64,000 nt of DNA. Source: Amycolatopsis aidingensis (GTDB lineage Bacteria > Actinomycetota > Actinomycetes > Mycobacteriales > Pseudonocardiaceae). The DNA lies in assembly GCF_018885265.1 (NCBI RefSeq), contig NZ_CP076538.1, forward strand, positions 5,430,001-5,494,000, read 5' to 3'. Position numbers and translations under genes: made by a program. Below, piece after piece: positions 53,729 through 63,760 of this stretch. Each line of letters starts with the position of its first letter. Positions within the stretch are counted from its first letter, which is position 1. A model generated the notes under the pieces. It saw only the letters and a program-made list of their open reading frames with translations. It was not told the origin of the DNA and did no database searches.

Positions 53729-53780
53729 ACCCGCCCCTCGATGCTTGTCCGGAAACGCGCGACACGATCGGCCGCACGCG

Positions 53781-54830
<1,050 letters not shown>

Positions 54831-54985
54831 GAGAATCCACCTCGCTGGTAGGAGCCTGTTGTCGGAATCTGGAGCTTGTCTGCGGTTGTGTGCCGTCGGG
54901 TCCGACGCTACGGGTCGGGACCGACAATTCCAGGGCCCGATGGCGATCTGTGGATCAGCTGACCCTGATGTGGACAACACCATAG

Positions 54986-55001
54986 CCGAACGTCTGTTCG
55001 A
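54986..55001. promoter_or_regulatory. LexA (SOS) box upstream of recA
   Basis: CCGAACGTCTGTTCGA keeps the full GAAC-N4-GTTC core; read on the recA strand it is TCGAACAGACGTTCGG, one mismatch from the actinobacterial consensus. It is 156 bases upstream of the recA ATG, a distance similar to that in mycobacteria. Confidence 0.8.
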
Positions 55002-55086
55002 GGCTGGTAGCGACACGCCCCTGGGGCGGAATTTCCGGTGTCGATGCTGGTCAGCACGCTTGGGTCCGATTGGGACACGCGGCGGG

Positions 55087-55281
55087 TCACCGCCGTTCGG
55101 CTGGCACCTCGAACGCGGCGCAGACCTCCTGCCAGACTTCCTTGGCCGGGGTCCCCGCGGCGAGGGCCTGTTCGACGGTCCGGCCACCGAGCCCGCTGAG
55201 CACATGGTCCCTGGCCAGCATCTCCGCACGGACGGCGCCGAACTCCTCCGCCATCAGCCGCCGGAACACCGTGATACGCAT
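55087..55281 (-). CDS. DUF3046 protein (Rv2738c-type)
   Basis: The 64-residue protein ([20 protein letters not shown] to [10 protein letters not shown]) is the small DUF3046 protein conserved immediately upstream of recA in actinobacteria. It is probably helical and cytosolic. No function is known. The SOS box lies between it and recA, so it may have its own promoter. Confidence 0.85.
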   Translation of the reverse strand: MRITVFRRLMAEEFGAVRAEMLARDHVLSGLGGRTVEQALAAGTPAKEVWQEVCAAFEVPAERR

Positions 55282-55419
55282 CCGTTCCAGCCTAGGCGTT
55301 GCTTCAGAAGGTGGTTGCCTGAGGTGATGCGTGGGCGCGCGGTGTGGCCGCGGGCCTCGCGAACCCGGCTGCGGGCCGCCCGTCCGCCAGTGCACCGGGC
55401 CATGACCCAGTCACGGTCC

Positions 55420-55463
55420 GTAGACGGGGTTCGGCGACCGCGCCCCTTACCAACACAGCCTGG
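55420..55463. repeat. Dispersed intergenic repeat, copy 2
   Basis: This 44-base stretch (GTAGACGGGGTTCGGCGACC at its left end, AACACAGCCTGG at its right end) matches 27573-27616. It lies in the 210-base gap between the DUF3046 gene and a small membrane-protein gene. The preceding 130 bases of the gap are GC-rich and may be part of a longer repeat, which cannot be tested with one copy. Confidence 0.7.
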
Positions 55464-55491
55464 CCCCGGGCCCGCGTCGTACCGTGGAGGG

Positions 55492-55614
55492 ATGTTCCTG
55501 ACACAGGCGACGATGCCGTCCTGGGCTCCGACCGCGCTCACCCTCGCCTCCATCGCGGTGGTGACCGCCGCGCTGGTGGTCGTGGTGGTGGCCTGGCGCA
55601 ACCGGAACAAGTAG
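55492..55614 (+). CDS. Possible 40-residue single-pass membrane protein
   Basis: The short frame encodes one hydrophobic helix (ALTLASIAVVTAALVVVVVA) followed by a basic tail (WRNRNK), a normal topology for a small membrane protein. GGAGGG touches the ATG at 55492, which is too close for ideal initiation; ATG 55513 inside the frame is better spaced from nothing obvious. It converges on the Hsp70-like gene with a 24-base gap. The call is tentative. Confidence 0.45.
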   Translation: MFLTQATMPSWAPTALTLASIAVVTAALVVVVVAWRNRNK

Positions 55615-55638
55615 GAGACAGGACCGACGGGCCGGCCG

Positions 55639-57552
55639 TCACTCGCCGGGCTGGATGGTCCGTTCGAAGTAGTCGGCAAGCGAGGACCGGTTGTCCGCCG
55701 GTTCCGCGCCCGCGGTGTTGACCTCGTAGATGAAGCCCACCACCGGGCGGTCGGGCACGTTGAACACCAGCACGGCGGAGTCCCTGCCTGCCGTCGCGGT
55801 GTAGCGGCCGTCCAGCGCGTTGCCCTTCCAGCGCGCCTCGACCCGGTCCCCGCCGCCGGTGCGGTTCAGCAGCCCGTCGGTGTACTCCCGCAGCGCCTCG
55901 GCTGAGCTGCCGTGCAGGTAGGTCACCTGCGCCCCGGCCCTTCCCGGTGCGGGACAGGTGACCGAGACGCCGAGCTCATCGGGGTTGGCCGCGGCGGCAG
56001 GCCCGGTACCCATCCCCGGATTGCACCCGCCCTGCTCCGCGATCGTGCCCGCCAGCTGCCGCAGGCAGCCGGTGAAGCCCTTGTCGTCGGTCTGCCCCGG
56101 CTGCTGGCATTCCGCCGCGCTGTAGGTGGCCACCGAGGGCCTGTTCAGCAGGAAGAACGCCGCGCCGCCCAGCAGGACCACCAGCACGGCCGCCGCGATC
56201 CCGAGCAGCAGCTTCCGCCTGCCGCCTGCGGCCTTGGCGGGTTGCGTCGAAGCCGCGGGGTAGGTCGGGAAGTTGGCCTGCGCGGCCTGCTGGGGCGCGT
56301 TCAGGGCTGGCTGCGGGCCGCTGCCGGGATGGAACGGCTGCTGGTGCTGGCCAGGCGGGACCGCCTGGGGCGCCTGGGGCGGTTGTGGCTGCGGGTGCGG
56401 GCGCGGTGCGGAACGGCCCTGCTGGTATGGCGCACCGGTCGCGGCCATCGGCCCGTCCACGTTCTGCGTGCGCATGCTCAGGCCGTCCGCCGACACATGG
56501 TGTGCCCCGAGCGCGACCGCGGCCTCCGGCTGGTCGAGGCTGCCCGGCACGACCCCGAGCTTCTCCGCGATCATGGTGCCGACCAGCGGAAGCCTGCTGG
56601 ACCCTCCGACCAGGTAGATACCCGCCAGGTGCTCAGCGGAGAGTCCCGCCGAGTGCACGGTCCGGCCCAGCAGCTCGACGCTGCGCAGCATGGCGGGACG
56701 GACCAGCGCCTCCAGCTCCGCCCTGGTGACCAGCACGTCGGTGAACGGCTCCGGCATCGGCACCTCGGTCTGCGGGTGCCGGGACAGCGCCTCCTTGGCG
56801 GCCTTCACGTCCTCCTGCAGCGCACGCCGGGTGCGCCGGTCGCCGGTGGACTCCGGGCGCAACAGCCGCTGCCAGCGCTGCGGGTCGGCGTGCGAGACCT
56901 CGCGGCCGACGTGCACCAGTAGCGCCTGGTCCACATCCAGGCCACCGAGATCGGGCAGGCCGTCCTCGGCCAGCACCGTGAAGCCGTTCTGGGTGGCCCC
57001 GACCACCGCGACGTCGAAGGTGCCCGCGCCAAGGTCGTACACCGCCAGCGCCTGACCGGGAACCAGTGCCTTACCAGGGAAGGAAGCGAAGTGCGCCGCG
57101 GCCGCGACCGGCTCCGGCACCAGGGAGACGCCCTTGTTCATCCCGGCCAGCCGGGCCGCGGACAGCAGCACGTTGCGGCGCACCGGTCCCCACTGCGCGG
57201 GGTGGGTCAGCCGCACCTCGTCCGGCTGCTCGCCGCCGAGCTGCCGGGACGTCTCCTCGAGCACCCTGCGCAGCACCGCGGCCAGCGCCTCGTTCACCGG
57301 GACCACGTCCTCGCCGAGCAGCAGCGTCTGCTCGTCCACCCGGCGTTTGGGGTTGGGCTCGAACCGGGTCGGGTCCAGCCTGGCCCGCCGCTCGGCGTCC
57401 CGGCCGACCATGAGCGTGCCGTCCTCGCCCGCGAACACCGCCGAGGGCATGGTCGCCGAGCCGTCCACTTCGATCACCCACGGCGCACGGCCGTGCGCGG
57501 ACAGCACGGCCACCGTGTTGGATGTCCCGAGATCCACCGAAAGGACCCGCAC
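55639..57552 (-). CDS. Membrane-anchored Hsp70-like protein
   Basis: The 637-residue protein starts with an Hsp70/actin-type ATPase (VLSVDLGTSNTVAVLSAHG, VYDLGAGTFDVAVVG, YLVGGSSRLPLVG; about residues 1-355). No peptide-binding domain follows. Instead there is a Pro/Gln-rich linker (about 365-440), one membrane helix (about 448-470) and an extracytoplasmic domain of about 165 residues with four Cys (ECQQPG, GCLRQL, GCNPG, TCPAPG). This suggests signalling or assembly coupling between an inside ATPase and an outside sensor. GTG 57552 with GGGAG is preferred over GTG 57567. Confidence 0.82.
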   Translation of the reverse strand: MRVLSVDLGTSNTVAVLSAHGRAPWVIEVDGSATMPSAVFAGEDGTLMVGRDAERRARLDPTRFEPNPKRRVDEQTLLLGEDVVPVNEALAAVLRRVLEETSRQLGGEQPDEVRLTHPAQWGPVRRNVLLSAARLAGMNKGVSLVPEPVAAAAHFASFPGKALVPGQALAVYDLGAGTFDVAVVGATQNGFTVLAEDGLPDLGGLDVDQALLVHVGREVSHADPQRWQRLLRPESTGDRRTRRALQEDVKAAKEALSRHPQTEVPMPEPFTDVLVTRAELEALVRPAMLRSVELLGRTVHSAGLSAEHLAGIYLVGGSSRLPLVGTMIAEKLGVVPGSLDQPEAAVALGAHHVSADGLSMRTQNVDGPMAATGAPYQQGRSAPRPHPQPQPPQAPQAVPPGQHQQPFHPGSGPQPALNAPQQAAQANFPTYPAASTQPAKAAGGRRKLLLGIAAAVLVVLLGGAAFFLLNRPSVATYSAAECQQPGQTDDKGFTGCLRQLAGTIAEQGGCNPGMGTGPAAAANPDELGVSVTCPAPGRAGAQVTYLHGSSAEALREYTDGLLNRTGGGDRVEARWKGNALDGRYTATAGRDSAVLVFNVPDRPVVGFIYEVNTAGAEPADNRSSLADYFERTIQPGE

Positions 57553-57675
57553 GGCTCTCCCTTGCACTCAGCTCTGCCGGCCACGTCGCCGGTGATGCTG
57601 CCATGCGCGCGGGACCGGGGTGGACATAACCCGGCAGATCGTCCCGCCAGGAAACTGTCGGTGCCCGGTCGCATC

Positions 57676-60600
57676 ATGGATGACGTGACCGATGTGCTCG
57701 AGCTGTTCTCCCCCGCGACCAGGGACTGGTTCGCCGGGGCCTTCGCCGCGCCTACCGAGGCGCAGGCGGGGGCGTGGCGGGCCGCGCACGCCGGGGAACA
57801 CGCCCTGGTCGTCGCGCCGACCGGCTCGGGCAAGACGCTGGCCGCCTTCCTCTGGGCGCTGGACCGGCTGGCGACCTCGGCACCGCCCGCGGAGGCCGTC
57901 CGCCGCTGCCGGGTGCTGTACGTCTCACCGTTGAAGGCCCTGGCGGTGGACGTCCAGCGCAACCTGCGCGCCCCGCTGGCCGGGATCTCGCAGGCGACCC
58001 GGCGGCTGGGCGGTACCCCACCCGAGATCACCGTGGGCATGCGCACCGGAGACACCCCGGCCACCGAGCGCCGATCCTTCGCCCGCACCCCGCCGGATGT
58101 GCTGGTCACCACGCCGGAGTCGCTGTTCCTGCTGCTCACCTCGGCGGCAAGGGAGTCGCTGCGCGGGGTGGAGACGGTGATCGTGGACGAGGTGCACGCG
58201 ATGGCCGGTGGCAAACGCGGGGCGCACCTCGCGCTGTCCCTTGAGCGGCTGGACGAGCTGCTGCCCCGGCCCGCGCAGCGGATCGGGCTGTCCGCAACCG
58301 TACGGCCGATCGACGAGGTGAGTTCCTTCCTCGCCGGTGGCAGGCCGGTCCAGGTGGTGCGGCCGGAGCTGGCCAAGACCATCGAGGTGCGGGTCGAGGT
58401 CCCGGTCGAGAACATGGCCGACCTGACCTCCCCGCCGCAACCGCGCGACCCGATGCAGCAGTCCGATATGGACGAGGAGAGGACTGGGGCGGAGCTGCCG
58501 CGACCGTCCATCTGGCCCGCCGTCGAGGAACGGGTGCTCGAGCTGATCAGGGCGCATCGCTCGACCATCGTGTTCGCCAACTCCCGCAGGCTCACCGAAC
58601 GGCTCACCGCGCGGCTGAACGAGCTCGCCGCCGAACGGACCGAACTGGAACCGGGAGACACGTTCCCCGCCGAGGCCATCGGTGAGTCCGGGCTGGCCAC
58701 CGGCGCCGTGGCCACCGTGGCCAGGGCGCACCACGGGTCCATGTCCCGGGAGCAGCGCACCCTGGTCGAGGAGGAGCTGAAATCGGGCAAGCTGCCCTGC
58801 GTGGTGGCCACTTCCTCGCTGGAGCTTGGCATCGACATGGGCGCGGTCGACCTGGTGGTGCAGATCGAGGCCCCGCCGACGGTGGCTTCCGGGATGCAGC
58901 GGGTCGGCAGGGCCGGGCACCAGGTCGGCGCCGTGTCCAGCGGGGTGATGTTCCCGAAGTTCCGCGGTGACCTGGTCTCCTGCGCGGTGGTGGCCGAGCG
59001 GATGGCGGCCGGCCGGATCGAGGCGGTCCGTTACCCGCGCAACCCGCTGGACGTGCTGGCCCAGCAGGTGGTGGGCATGGTCGCGGTGGAGCCGAGGACG
59101 GTCGAGGACCTCGCGGCCACCGTACGCAGGGCGGCCCCGTTCACCGCGCTGCCGGACGATGCCCTGCACGCCGTGCTGGACATGCTGGCGGGCCGCTACC
59201 CCAGCGAGGAGTTCGGCGAGCTGCGCGCGCGGATCACCTGGGACCGGGTGACCGGTGAGCTGCGCGGGCGGCCCGGGGCGCAGCGCCTGGCGGTCACCTC
59301 CGGCGGCACCATCCCGGACCGTGGCCTTTTCACCGTGACCACCCCCGGAGAGGAGGGCAAACCGGGGTCGCGGGTGGGCGAGCTGGACGAGGAGATGGTC
59401 TACGAGTCCAGGGTGGGCGACACGATCCTGCTCGGCACCTCCTCCTGGCGGGTCACCGACATCACCCACGACCGGGTCGTCGTGGTCCCCGCACCGGGTG
59501 AACCGGCGAGGATGCCGTTCTGGAAGGGGGACGCCCCCGGCAGGCCGCTGGAGCTGGGGCGTGCGCTCGGGGCCTTCGTCCGGGAGGTGGCGGCCGAGGC
59601 GGTGGCCGATCCGGAGGCGGCCCGCGGGCGGGCCACCGCGGCCGGGCTGGACGAATCGGCCAGTACCAACCTGCTCGGTTACCTGGACGAGCAGCGCCAG
59701 GCCGCGCGGCATATCCCGGATGACCGCACGATCCTGCTGGAACGTTTCCGGGACGAGCTGGGCGACTGGCGGGTGGTGCTGCACTCCCCGTTCGGCGGGC
59801 AGGTGAACGCGCCGTGGGCGCTGGCGATCGCCGCGCGGCTGCGCGAGCAGCGCGGGGTGGACGCGCAGGTGGCGCATTCCGACGACGGGATCGTGCTGCG
59901 GCTGCCCGAGACGCTGGACGACAACGGCACCGAACTCACCCTCGGCGCGCAGGACGTGCTGCTGGATTCGGAGGAGGTGGAGCAGCTGATCGTCGCCGAG
60001 GTCAGTGGATCGGCACTGTTCGCGGCCCGGTTCCGGGAGTGCGCGGCGCGATCCCTGCTGTTGCCGCGCCGGGACCCGCGCCGCCGCACCCCGCTGTGGC
60101 AGCAGCGGCAACGGGCCGCGCAGTTGCTCGGGGTGGCGGCCAAGTACGAGCGGTTCCCGGTGGTGCTGGAGGCCATGCGGGAATGCCTACAGGACGTCTA
60201 TGACGTGGGCGGGCTGCGCGAGCTGATGGCCGATGTGCGGGCCCGCAAGGTGCGGGTGGTGGAGGTGGAGACCGAGTCGGCCTCGCCGTTCGCGCGCAGC
60301 CTGCTGTTCGGCTACGTCGGCATGTTCCTCTACGAGACCGATGCGCCACTGGCGGAGCGGAGGGCCGCGGCCCTTTCGCTGGACTCGGCGTTGCTGGCCG
60401 AGCTGCTCGGCACCGAGGCGATCAGGGAACTGCTGGACGCCGAGGTGGTCGAGTCGGTGGAACGGTCCCTGCAACGGCTCGACCCCGACCGGCAGGCCCG
60501 CGGCCAGGAGGACGCGGCGGACCTGCTGAAGTTCCTCGGCGACCTGTCCGAGGAAGAGGCGGGGCAGCGCGGGATCCGGCCGGAGTGGCTCGCCGAACTG

Positions 60601-62295
60601 GTGGCGCAGCGGCGGGTCATCCGGGTACGGATCGCGGGCGAGGAGCGCGCCATCGCCATCGAGGACGCGGGCCGGGTCCGGGACGCGCTGGGGGTGGCGC
60701 TGCCGATCGGGGTTCCGGAGGCGTTCACCGAACCGGTGGCGGACCCGCTCGGCGACCTGCTCGCCCGGTATGCCCGTGGCCGGGGCCCGTTCCCGGCACG
60801 GCAGGCCGCGCGACGCTTCGGGCTCGGGGTGTCGGTGGTGACCGGCGTGCTGGACCGGCTGACCGCCGAGGGCAGGCTGGTCCGCGGTGAGCTGAGCCCG
60901 GTGAGCCACGAGCGGATGCCCGAGCCTGGTGGGACGGAATACTGCGATGCCGGGGTGCTGCGTCGGTTGCGGCGGGCCTCGCTGGCAAAGCTGCGCGCCG
61001 AGGTGGAGCCGGTGGAACCGGCCGCGCTGGGCCGGTTCCTGCCGTCCTGGCACGGCATCGGTGGCCGGGTGAGGTCCGCACCCACCGCGGACGATGTGCT
61101 GTCCGTTGTGGACCAGCTCGCGGGCGCACCACTGCCGGCGAGCGCGCTGGAGTCACTGATCCTGCCCAGCAGGCTGCCGGGCTACTACCCCGCGCTGCTG
61201 GACGAGCTGACGGCCGCAGGCGAGGTGGTCTGGTGCGGCTGCGGGACACTGCCCGGCGGGGACGGCTGGCTGGCGCTGGCCGGTGCCGACCTGGCCGACC
61301 TGCTGCTGCCCGAGGTCGAGGAGACGGCCCCGGACGGCCCGCTGCACCAAGCGATCATCTCCACTCTGGATGGCGGGGCGCTGTTCTTCCGCCAGATGGT
61401 GGACCGGGTGACCCCGCTGCTGCCGTCCGCACCGAACGACGCCGACGTGGTGACCGCGTTGTGGGAACTGGTGTGGGCCGGGATGGTCACCGGGGACACC
61501 CTCGGGCCGTTGCGCGCGCAGGTATCCGGCCGGGGTGCCGCACACAAGCCTCGCCGGTCCGCGCCCCGGGGCCGGTATGCCCGGATGCGAGCGAGCCGCC
61601 CGGCCATGCCCTCGCGCACCGGGCCACCGACCGTGGCCGGGCGCTGGGCGCTGACCCCGCCACGGGACGCCGACCCCACCCGGCGCACACATGCCAGGAC
61701 CGAGGCATTCCTGGAACGGCACGGCGTGCTCACCAGGGGCGCACTTGAAACCGAGCGGGTGAGCGGCGGATTCTCCGGGATCTACAAGGTGCTGCGCGGG
61801 ATGGAGGACTCCGGGCAGGTCATCCGCGGGTATGTGGTGGAAGGGCTGGGCGCGGCCCAGTTCGCCGCGCGCGGCGCGGTCGACCGGCTGCGGGCCCTTG
61901 CCGATCCGGCGGGGCAGCGGACGGGGAACGAGGCCATCGTGCTGGCCGCGGCCGACCCCGCGCAGCCCTACGGCGCGGCACTGCCCTGGCCCACGCCGCT
62001 CGGCGAGACCAGGCACCGGCCCGCCCGCAAGGCGGGGGCGCTGGCCGTGCTGGTCGATGGGGTGCCCACGCTGTACGTGGAACGCGGCGGGCGCTCCCTG
62101 CTGTCCTTCACCGAGGACGATGCGGCCCTGCGTGCGGCGGCGCAGGCCCTTTCCACCGCCGTGCGCGAAGGCTGGCTCGGGCAGCTCGCAGTGCAGCGCG
62201 CCGATGGCGAGCAGGCGCTCACCTCCGGCCTCGCCGACATCCTGCGCGAGGCCGGTTTCCGCGCCACCCCGAAGGGCCTGCGGCTGCGTGCCTGA
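57676..62295 (+). CDS. lhr: ATP-dependent helicase Lhr (large helicase-related protein)
   Basis: Lhr is a 3'-5' ssDNA translocase and RNA:DNA helicase linked to DNA repair. The 1539-residue protein has Walker A APTGSGKT (residues 47-54), DEVH box at 171-174, motif III SAT, the second RecA domain with TSSLELGIDMGAVDLVVQIE and MQRVGRAGHQVG, then the winged-helix and Lhr-core beta domain. A long C-terminal region (about 680 residues) fits the Lhr-CTD of actinobacteria, whose full enzyme is about this size. ATG 57676 has no clear ribosome site; GTG 57685 is possible. It is divergent from the Hsp70-like gene. Confidence 0.95.
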   Translation: MDDVTDVLELFSPATRDWFAGAFAAPTEAQAGAWRAAHAGEHALVVAPTGSGKTLAAFLWALDRLATSAPPAEAVRRCRVLYVSPLKALAVDVQRNLRAPLAGISQATRRLGGTPPEITVGMRTGDTPATERRSFARTPPDVLVTTPESLFLLLTSAARESLRGVETVIVDEVHAMAGGKRGAHLALSLERLDELLPRPAQRIGLSATVRPIDEVSSFLAGGRPVQVVRPELAKTIEVRVEVPVENMADLTSPPQPRDPMQQSDMDEERTGAELPRPSIWPAVEERVLELIRAHRSTIVFANSRRLTERLTARLNELAAERTELEPGDTFPAEAIGESGLATGAVATVARAHHGSMSREQRTLVEEELKSGKLPCVVATSSLELGIDMGAVDLVVQIEAPPTVASGMQRVGRAGHQVGAVSSGVMFPKFRGDLVSCAVVAERMAAGRIEAVRYPRNPLDVLAQQVVGMVAVEPRTVEDLAATVRRAAPFTALPDDALHAVLDMLAGRYPSEEFGELRARITWDRVTGELRGRPGAQRLAVTSGGTIPDRGLFTVTTPGEEGKPGSRVGELDEEMVYESRVGDTILLGTSSWRVTDITHDRVVVVPAPGEPARMPFWKGDAPGRPLELGRALGAFVREVAAEAVADPEAARGRATAAGLDESASTNLLGYLDEQRQAARHIPDDRTILLERFRDELGDWRVVLHSPFGGQVNAPWALAIAARLREQRGVDAQVAHSDDGIVLRLPETLDDNGTELTLGAQDVLLDSEEVEQLIVAEVSGSALFAARFRECAARSLLLPRRDPRRRTPLWQQRQRAAQLLGVAAKYERFPVVLEAMRECLQDVYDVGGLRELMADVRARKVRVVEVETESASPFARSLLFGYVGMFLYETDAPLAERRAAALSLDSALLAELLGTEAIRELLDAEVVESVERSLQRLDPDRQARGQEDAADLLKFLGDLSEEEAGQRGIRPEWLAELVAQRRVIRVRIAGEERAIAIEDAGRVRDALGVALPIGVPEAFTEPVADPLGDLLARYARGRGPFPARQAARRFGLGVSVVTGVLDRLTAEGRLVRGELSPVSHERMPEPGGTEYCDAGVLRRLRRASLAKLRAEVEPVEPAALGRFLPSWHGIGGRVRSAPTADDVLSVVDQLAGAPLPASALESLILPSRLPGYYPALLDELTAAGEVVWCGCGTLPGGDGWLALAGADLADLLLPEVEETAPDGPLHQAIISTLDGGALFFRQMVDRVTPLLPSAPNDADVVTALWELVWAGMVTGDTLGPLRAQVSGRGAAHKPRRSAPRGRYARMRASRPAMPSRTGPPTVAGRWALTPPRDADPTRRTHARTEAFLERHGVLTRGALETERVSGGFSGIYKVLRGMEDSGQVIRGYVVEGLGAAQFAARGAVDRLRALADPAGQRTGNEAIVLAAADPAQPYGAALPWPTPLGETRHRPARKAGALAVLVDGVPTLYVERGGRSLLSFTEDDAALRAAAQALSTAVREGWLGQLAVQRADGEQALTSGLADILREAGFRATPKGLRLRA

Positions 62296-62677
62296 CCCCT
62301 GCGGGTATCCCGGCAAGACCGCACTACTCCGGCTCGGCAAGACCTATCCCTGAAAGCGTGACCCGGGCCCGCGGGAGGACGCCCTCCGAGCAGCGATCCG
62401 GTCGGCTACTGGGCCATCCAGGTTAGTTCAAACACGGAAGTGTGCCATCTCTTCACAATTTCGAAGATCAATTTCTGAGAAATTCGGGTTTCGTCCGCTG
62501 CCGCCGGACCACTTTGGGGTGATGCCCATGGATGACCGTTCGAGGCCTACGCTAACGTGTGCCCGGCATGGAAATACGGCCCGCCGTTTCGACACACAAG
62601 GAGGACAGCCTTGTAGTGCCACCCGATTTCGGCATCGTCATTTATTGATCTTGATAGTTAGCACCGAGGAGATACCC
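62296..62677 (+). other. 382-base non-coding stretch upstream of the Asn/Gly-repeat gene
   Basis: No convincing gene is present. Around 62430-62500 the sequence becomes AT-rich (TTCACAATTTCGAAGATCAA and following), which stands out in this genome and is a likely promoter or upstream control region. An AAGGAGG at about 62599-62605 has no usable start codon behind it. No hairpin of note is seen. Confidence 0.4.
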
Positions 62678-63346
62678 GTGGTCAAGAAAGTGCTGGTTGT
62701 TGGCGCCACGACGGCTGGACTTCTGCTCATCGGAACACCAGCATTCGCTGACTCCAGCCCGGCTTCCGAGGACCGGCTGTTCGCCCAGCCCCTCGTTTCC
62801 AACGTCAACGTACTGAGCAACAACATCGTCCCGACCGGGAACACCAACGGTGGCAACGGCAACAACGCCGGCCAGGACAACATGGGTGGTAACGGCAACA
62901 CCATCGGCTCGGCCAACAACGGCGGCAATGGCAACAGCAACGGCGGCAGCGGCAACATCGTCGGCAGCGGAAACCACGGCCGGCAGCATGACACGCTGGT
63001 GGCCGGCGGGCCGGGTAACAACAACGGCGGCACCGGAAACAACGCCGGCCAAGGAAACGTCGGCGGGAACGGCAACATCCACGGCAGCAACAACAACGGC
63101 GGAAACGGCAACAGCAACGGCGGCAGCGGAAACACCGTCGGCAGCGGAAACATCAACGTCGCCGGGCACCACATTGTCCTGCCACTGATCGGCGGCCCCG
63201 GTAACAACAACGGCGGCACCGGAAACAACGCCGGCCAAGGAAATATCGGCGGGAACGGCAACATCCACGGCAGCAACAACAACGGCGGAAACGGCAACAG
63301 CAACGGCGGCAGCGGAAACACCGTCGGCAGCGGAAACCACGGCTGA
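62678..63346 (+). CDS. Secreted Asn/Gly-rich protein with three tandem repeats
   Basis: The 222-residue protein has a clear signal peptide (VKKVLVVGATTAGLLLIGTP, cut at AFA) and a body made almost only of Gly, Asn and Ser. A unit of about 46 residues (GNNNGGTGNNAGQGNVGGNG, GNIHGSNNNGGNGNSNGG, SGNTVGSGN) occurs three times, the last two nearly identical, separated by short linkers (HGRQHDTLVAGGP, INVAGHHIVLPLIGGP). GTG 62678 follows GAGGAG. There are no cysteines in the mature part. It may form a surface fibre, coat or matrix component; no family is recognised. A perfect hairpin ends the gene. Confidence 0.8.
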   Translation: MVKKVLVVGATTAGLLLIGTPAFADSSPASEDRLFAQPLVSNVNVLSNNIVPTGNTNGGNGNNAGQDNMGGNGNTIGSANNGGNGNSNGGSGNIVGSGNHGRQHDTLVAGGPGNNNGGTGNNAGQGNVGGNGNIHGSNNNGGNGNSNGGSGNTVGSGNINVAGHHIVLPLIGGPGNNNGGTGNNAGQGNIGGNGNIHGSNNNGGNGNSNGGSGNTVGSGNHG

Positions 63347-63354
63347 CCAGAAAG

Positions 63355-63399
63355 CGGTCGACGGCAGGGCAACCGACGCGGTTGCCCTGCCGTCGACCG
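63355..63399 (+). terminator. Strong hairpin after the Asn/Gly-repeat gene
   Basis: The 21-base arms 63355-63375 and 63379-63399 are perfectly complementary around the 3-base loop ACG. It starts nine bases after the stop codon. Confidence 0.85.
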
Positions 63400-63457
63400 G
63401 TAACGACCTCGCGCGGGCCGGCCCGGGATTGTCGGTGCTGGGTGTGACGATGAGCCG

Positions 63458-63760
63458 ATGGTCGTAGTTTTCGATGCCGAGCTGTGGGTATGGGATGCCC
63501 GCCGCGGGGACAGCTGGATCTTCGTCAGCCTCCCGATCGAGGAATCCGAGGAGATCCGGGACCTGGCCGGTCCACCGGGTCGTGGCTTCGGCTCACTGCG
63601 GGTGCGGGTCACCATCGGCGGGACCACCTGGCGGACCTCGATCTTCCCGGACAGCGCGCGGGGCAGCTATGTGTTGCCCGTCAAACGGGCCGTCCGCCAG
63701 GCGGAAGCCCTCGACGCGGGCGACCTCGCGACCGTGACGGTCGAGCTCATCGACCTGTGA
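63458..63760 (+). CDS. DUF1905 domain protein
   Basis: The 100-residue protein (VFDAELWVWDARRGDSWIFV, SLRVRVTIGGTTWRTSIFPD, YVLPVKRAVRQAEALDAGDL) is a complete DUF1905 beta-barrel domain. The family is widespread in actinobacteria and has no established function. It ends 14 bases inside the convergent cupin gene. Confidence 0.85.
   Translation: MVVVFDAELWVWDARRGDSWIFVSLPIEESEEIRDLAGPPGRGFGSLRVRVTIGGTTWRTSIFPDSARGSYVLPVKRAVRQAEALDAGDLATVTVELIDL

Noticed and set aside
57091..57675. N-terminal extension of Lhr by 195 residues
   Set aside because: It is antisense to the Hsp70-like gene and lacks helicase homology; Lhr proteins start near MDDVTDVLELF.
62834..63346. CRISPR-like array
   Set aside because: The repeats are in-frame coding units of about 46 codons with no regular spacers and no cas gene nearby.
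62638..63627. Two long antisense frames over the Asn/Gly-repeat gene
   Set aside because: They come from the repeat composition read on the other strand; only the + strand frame has a signal peptide, ribosome site and terminator.
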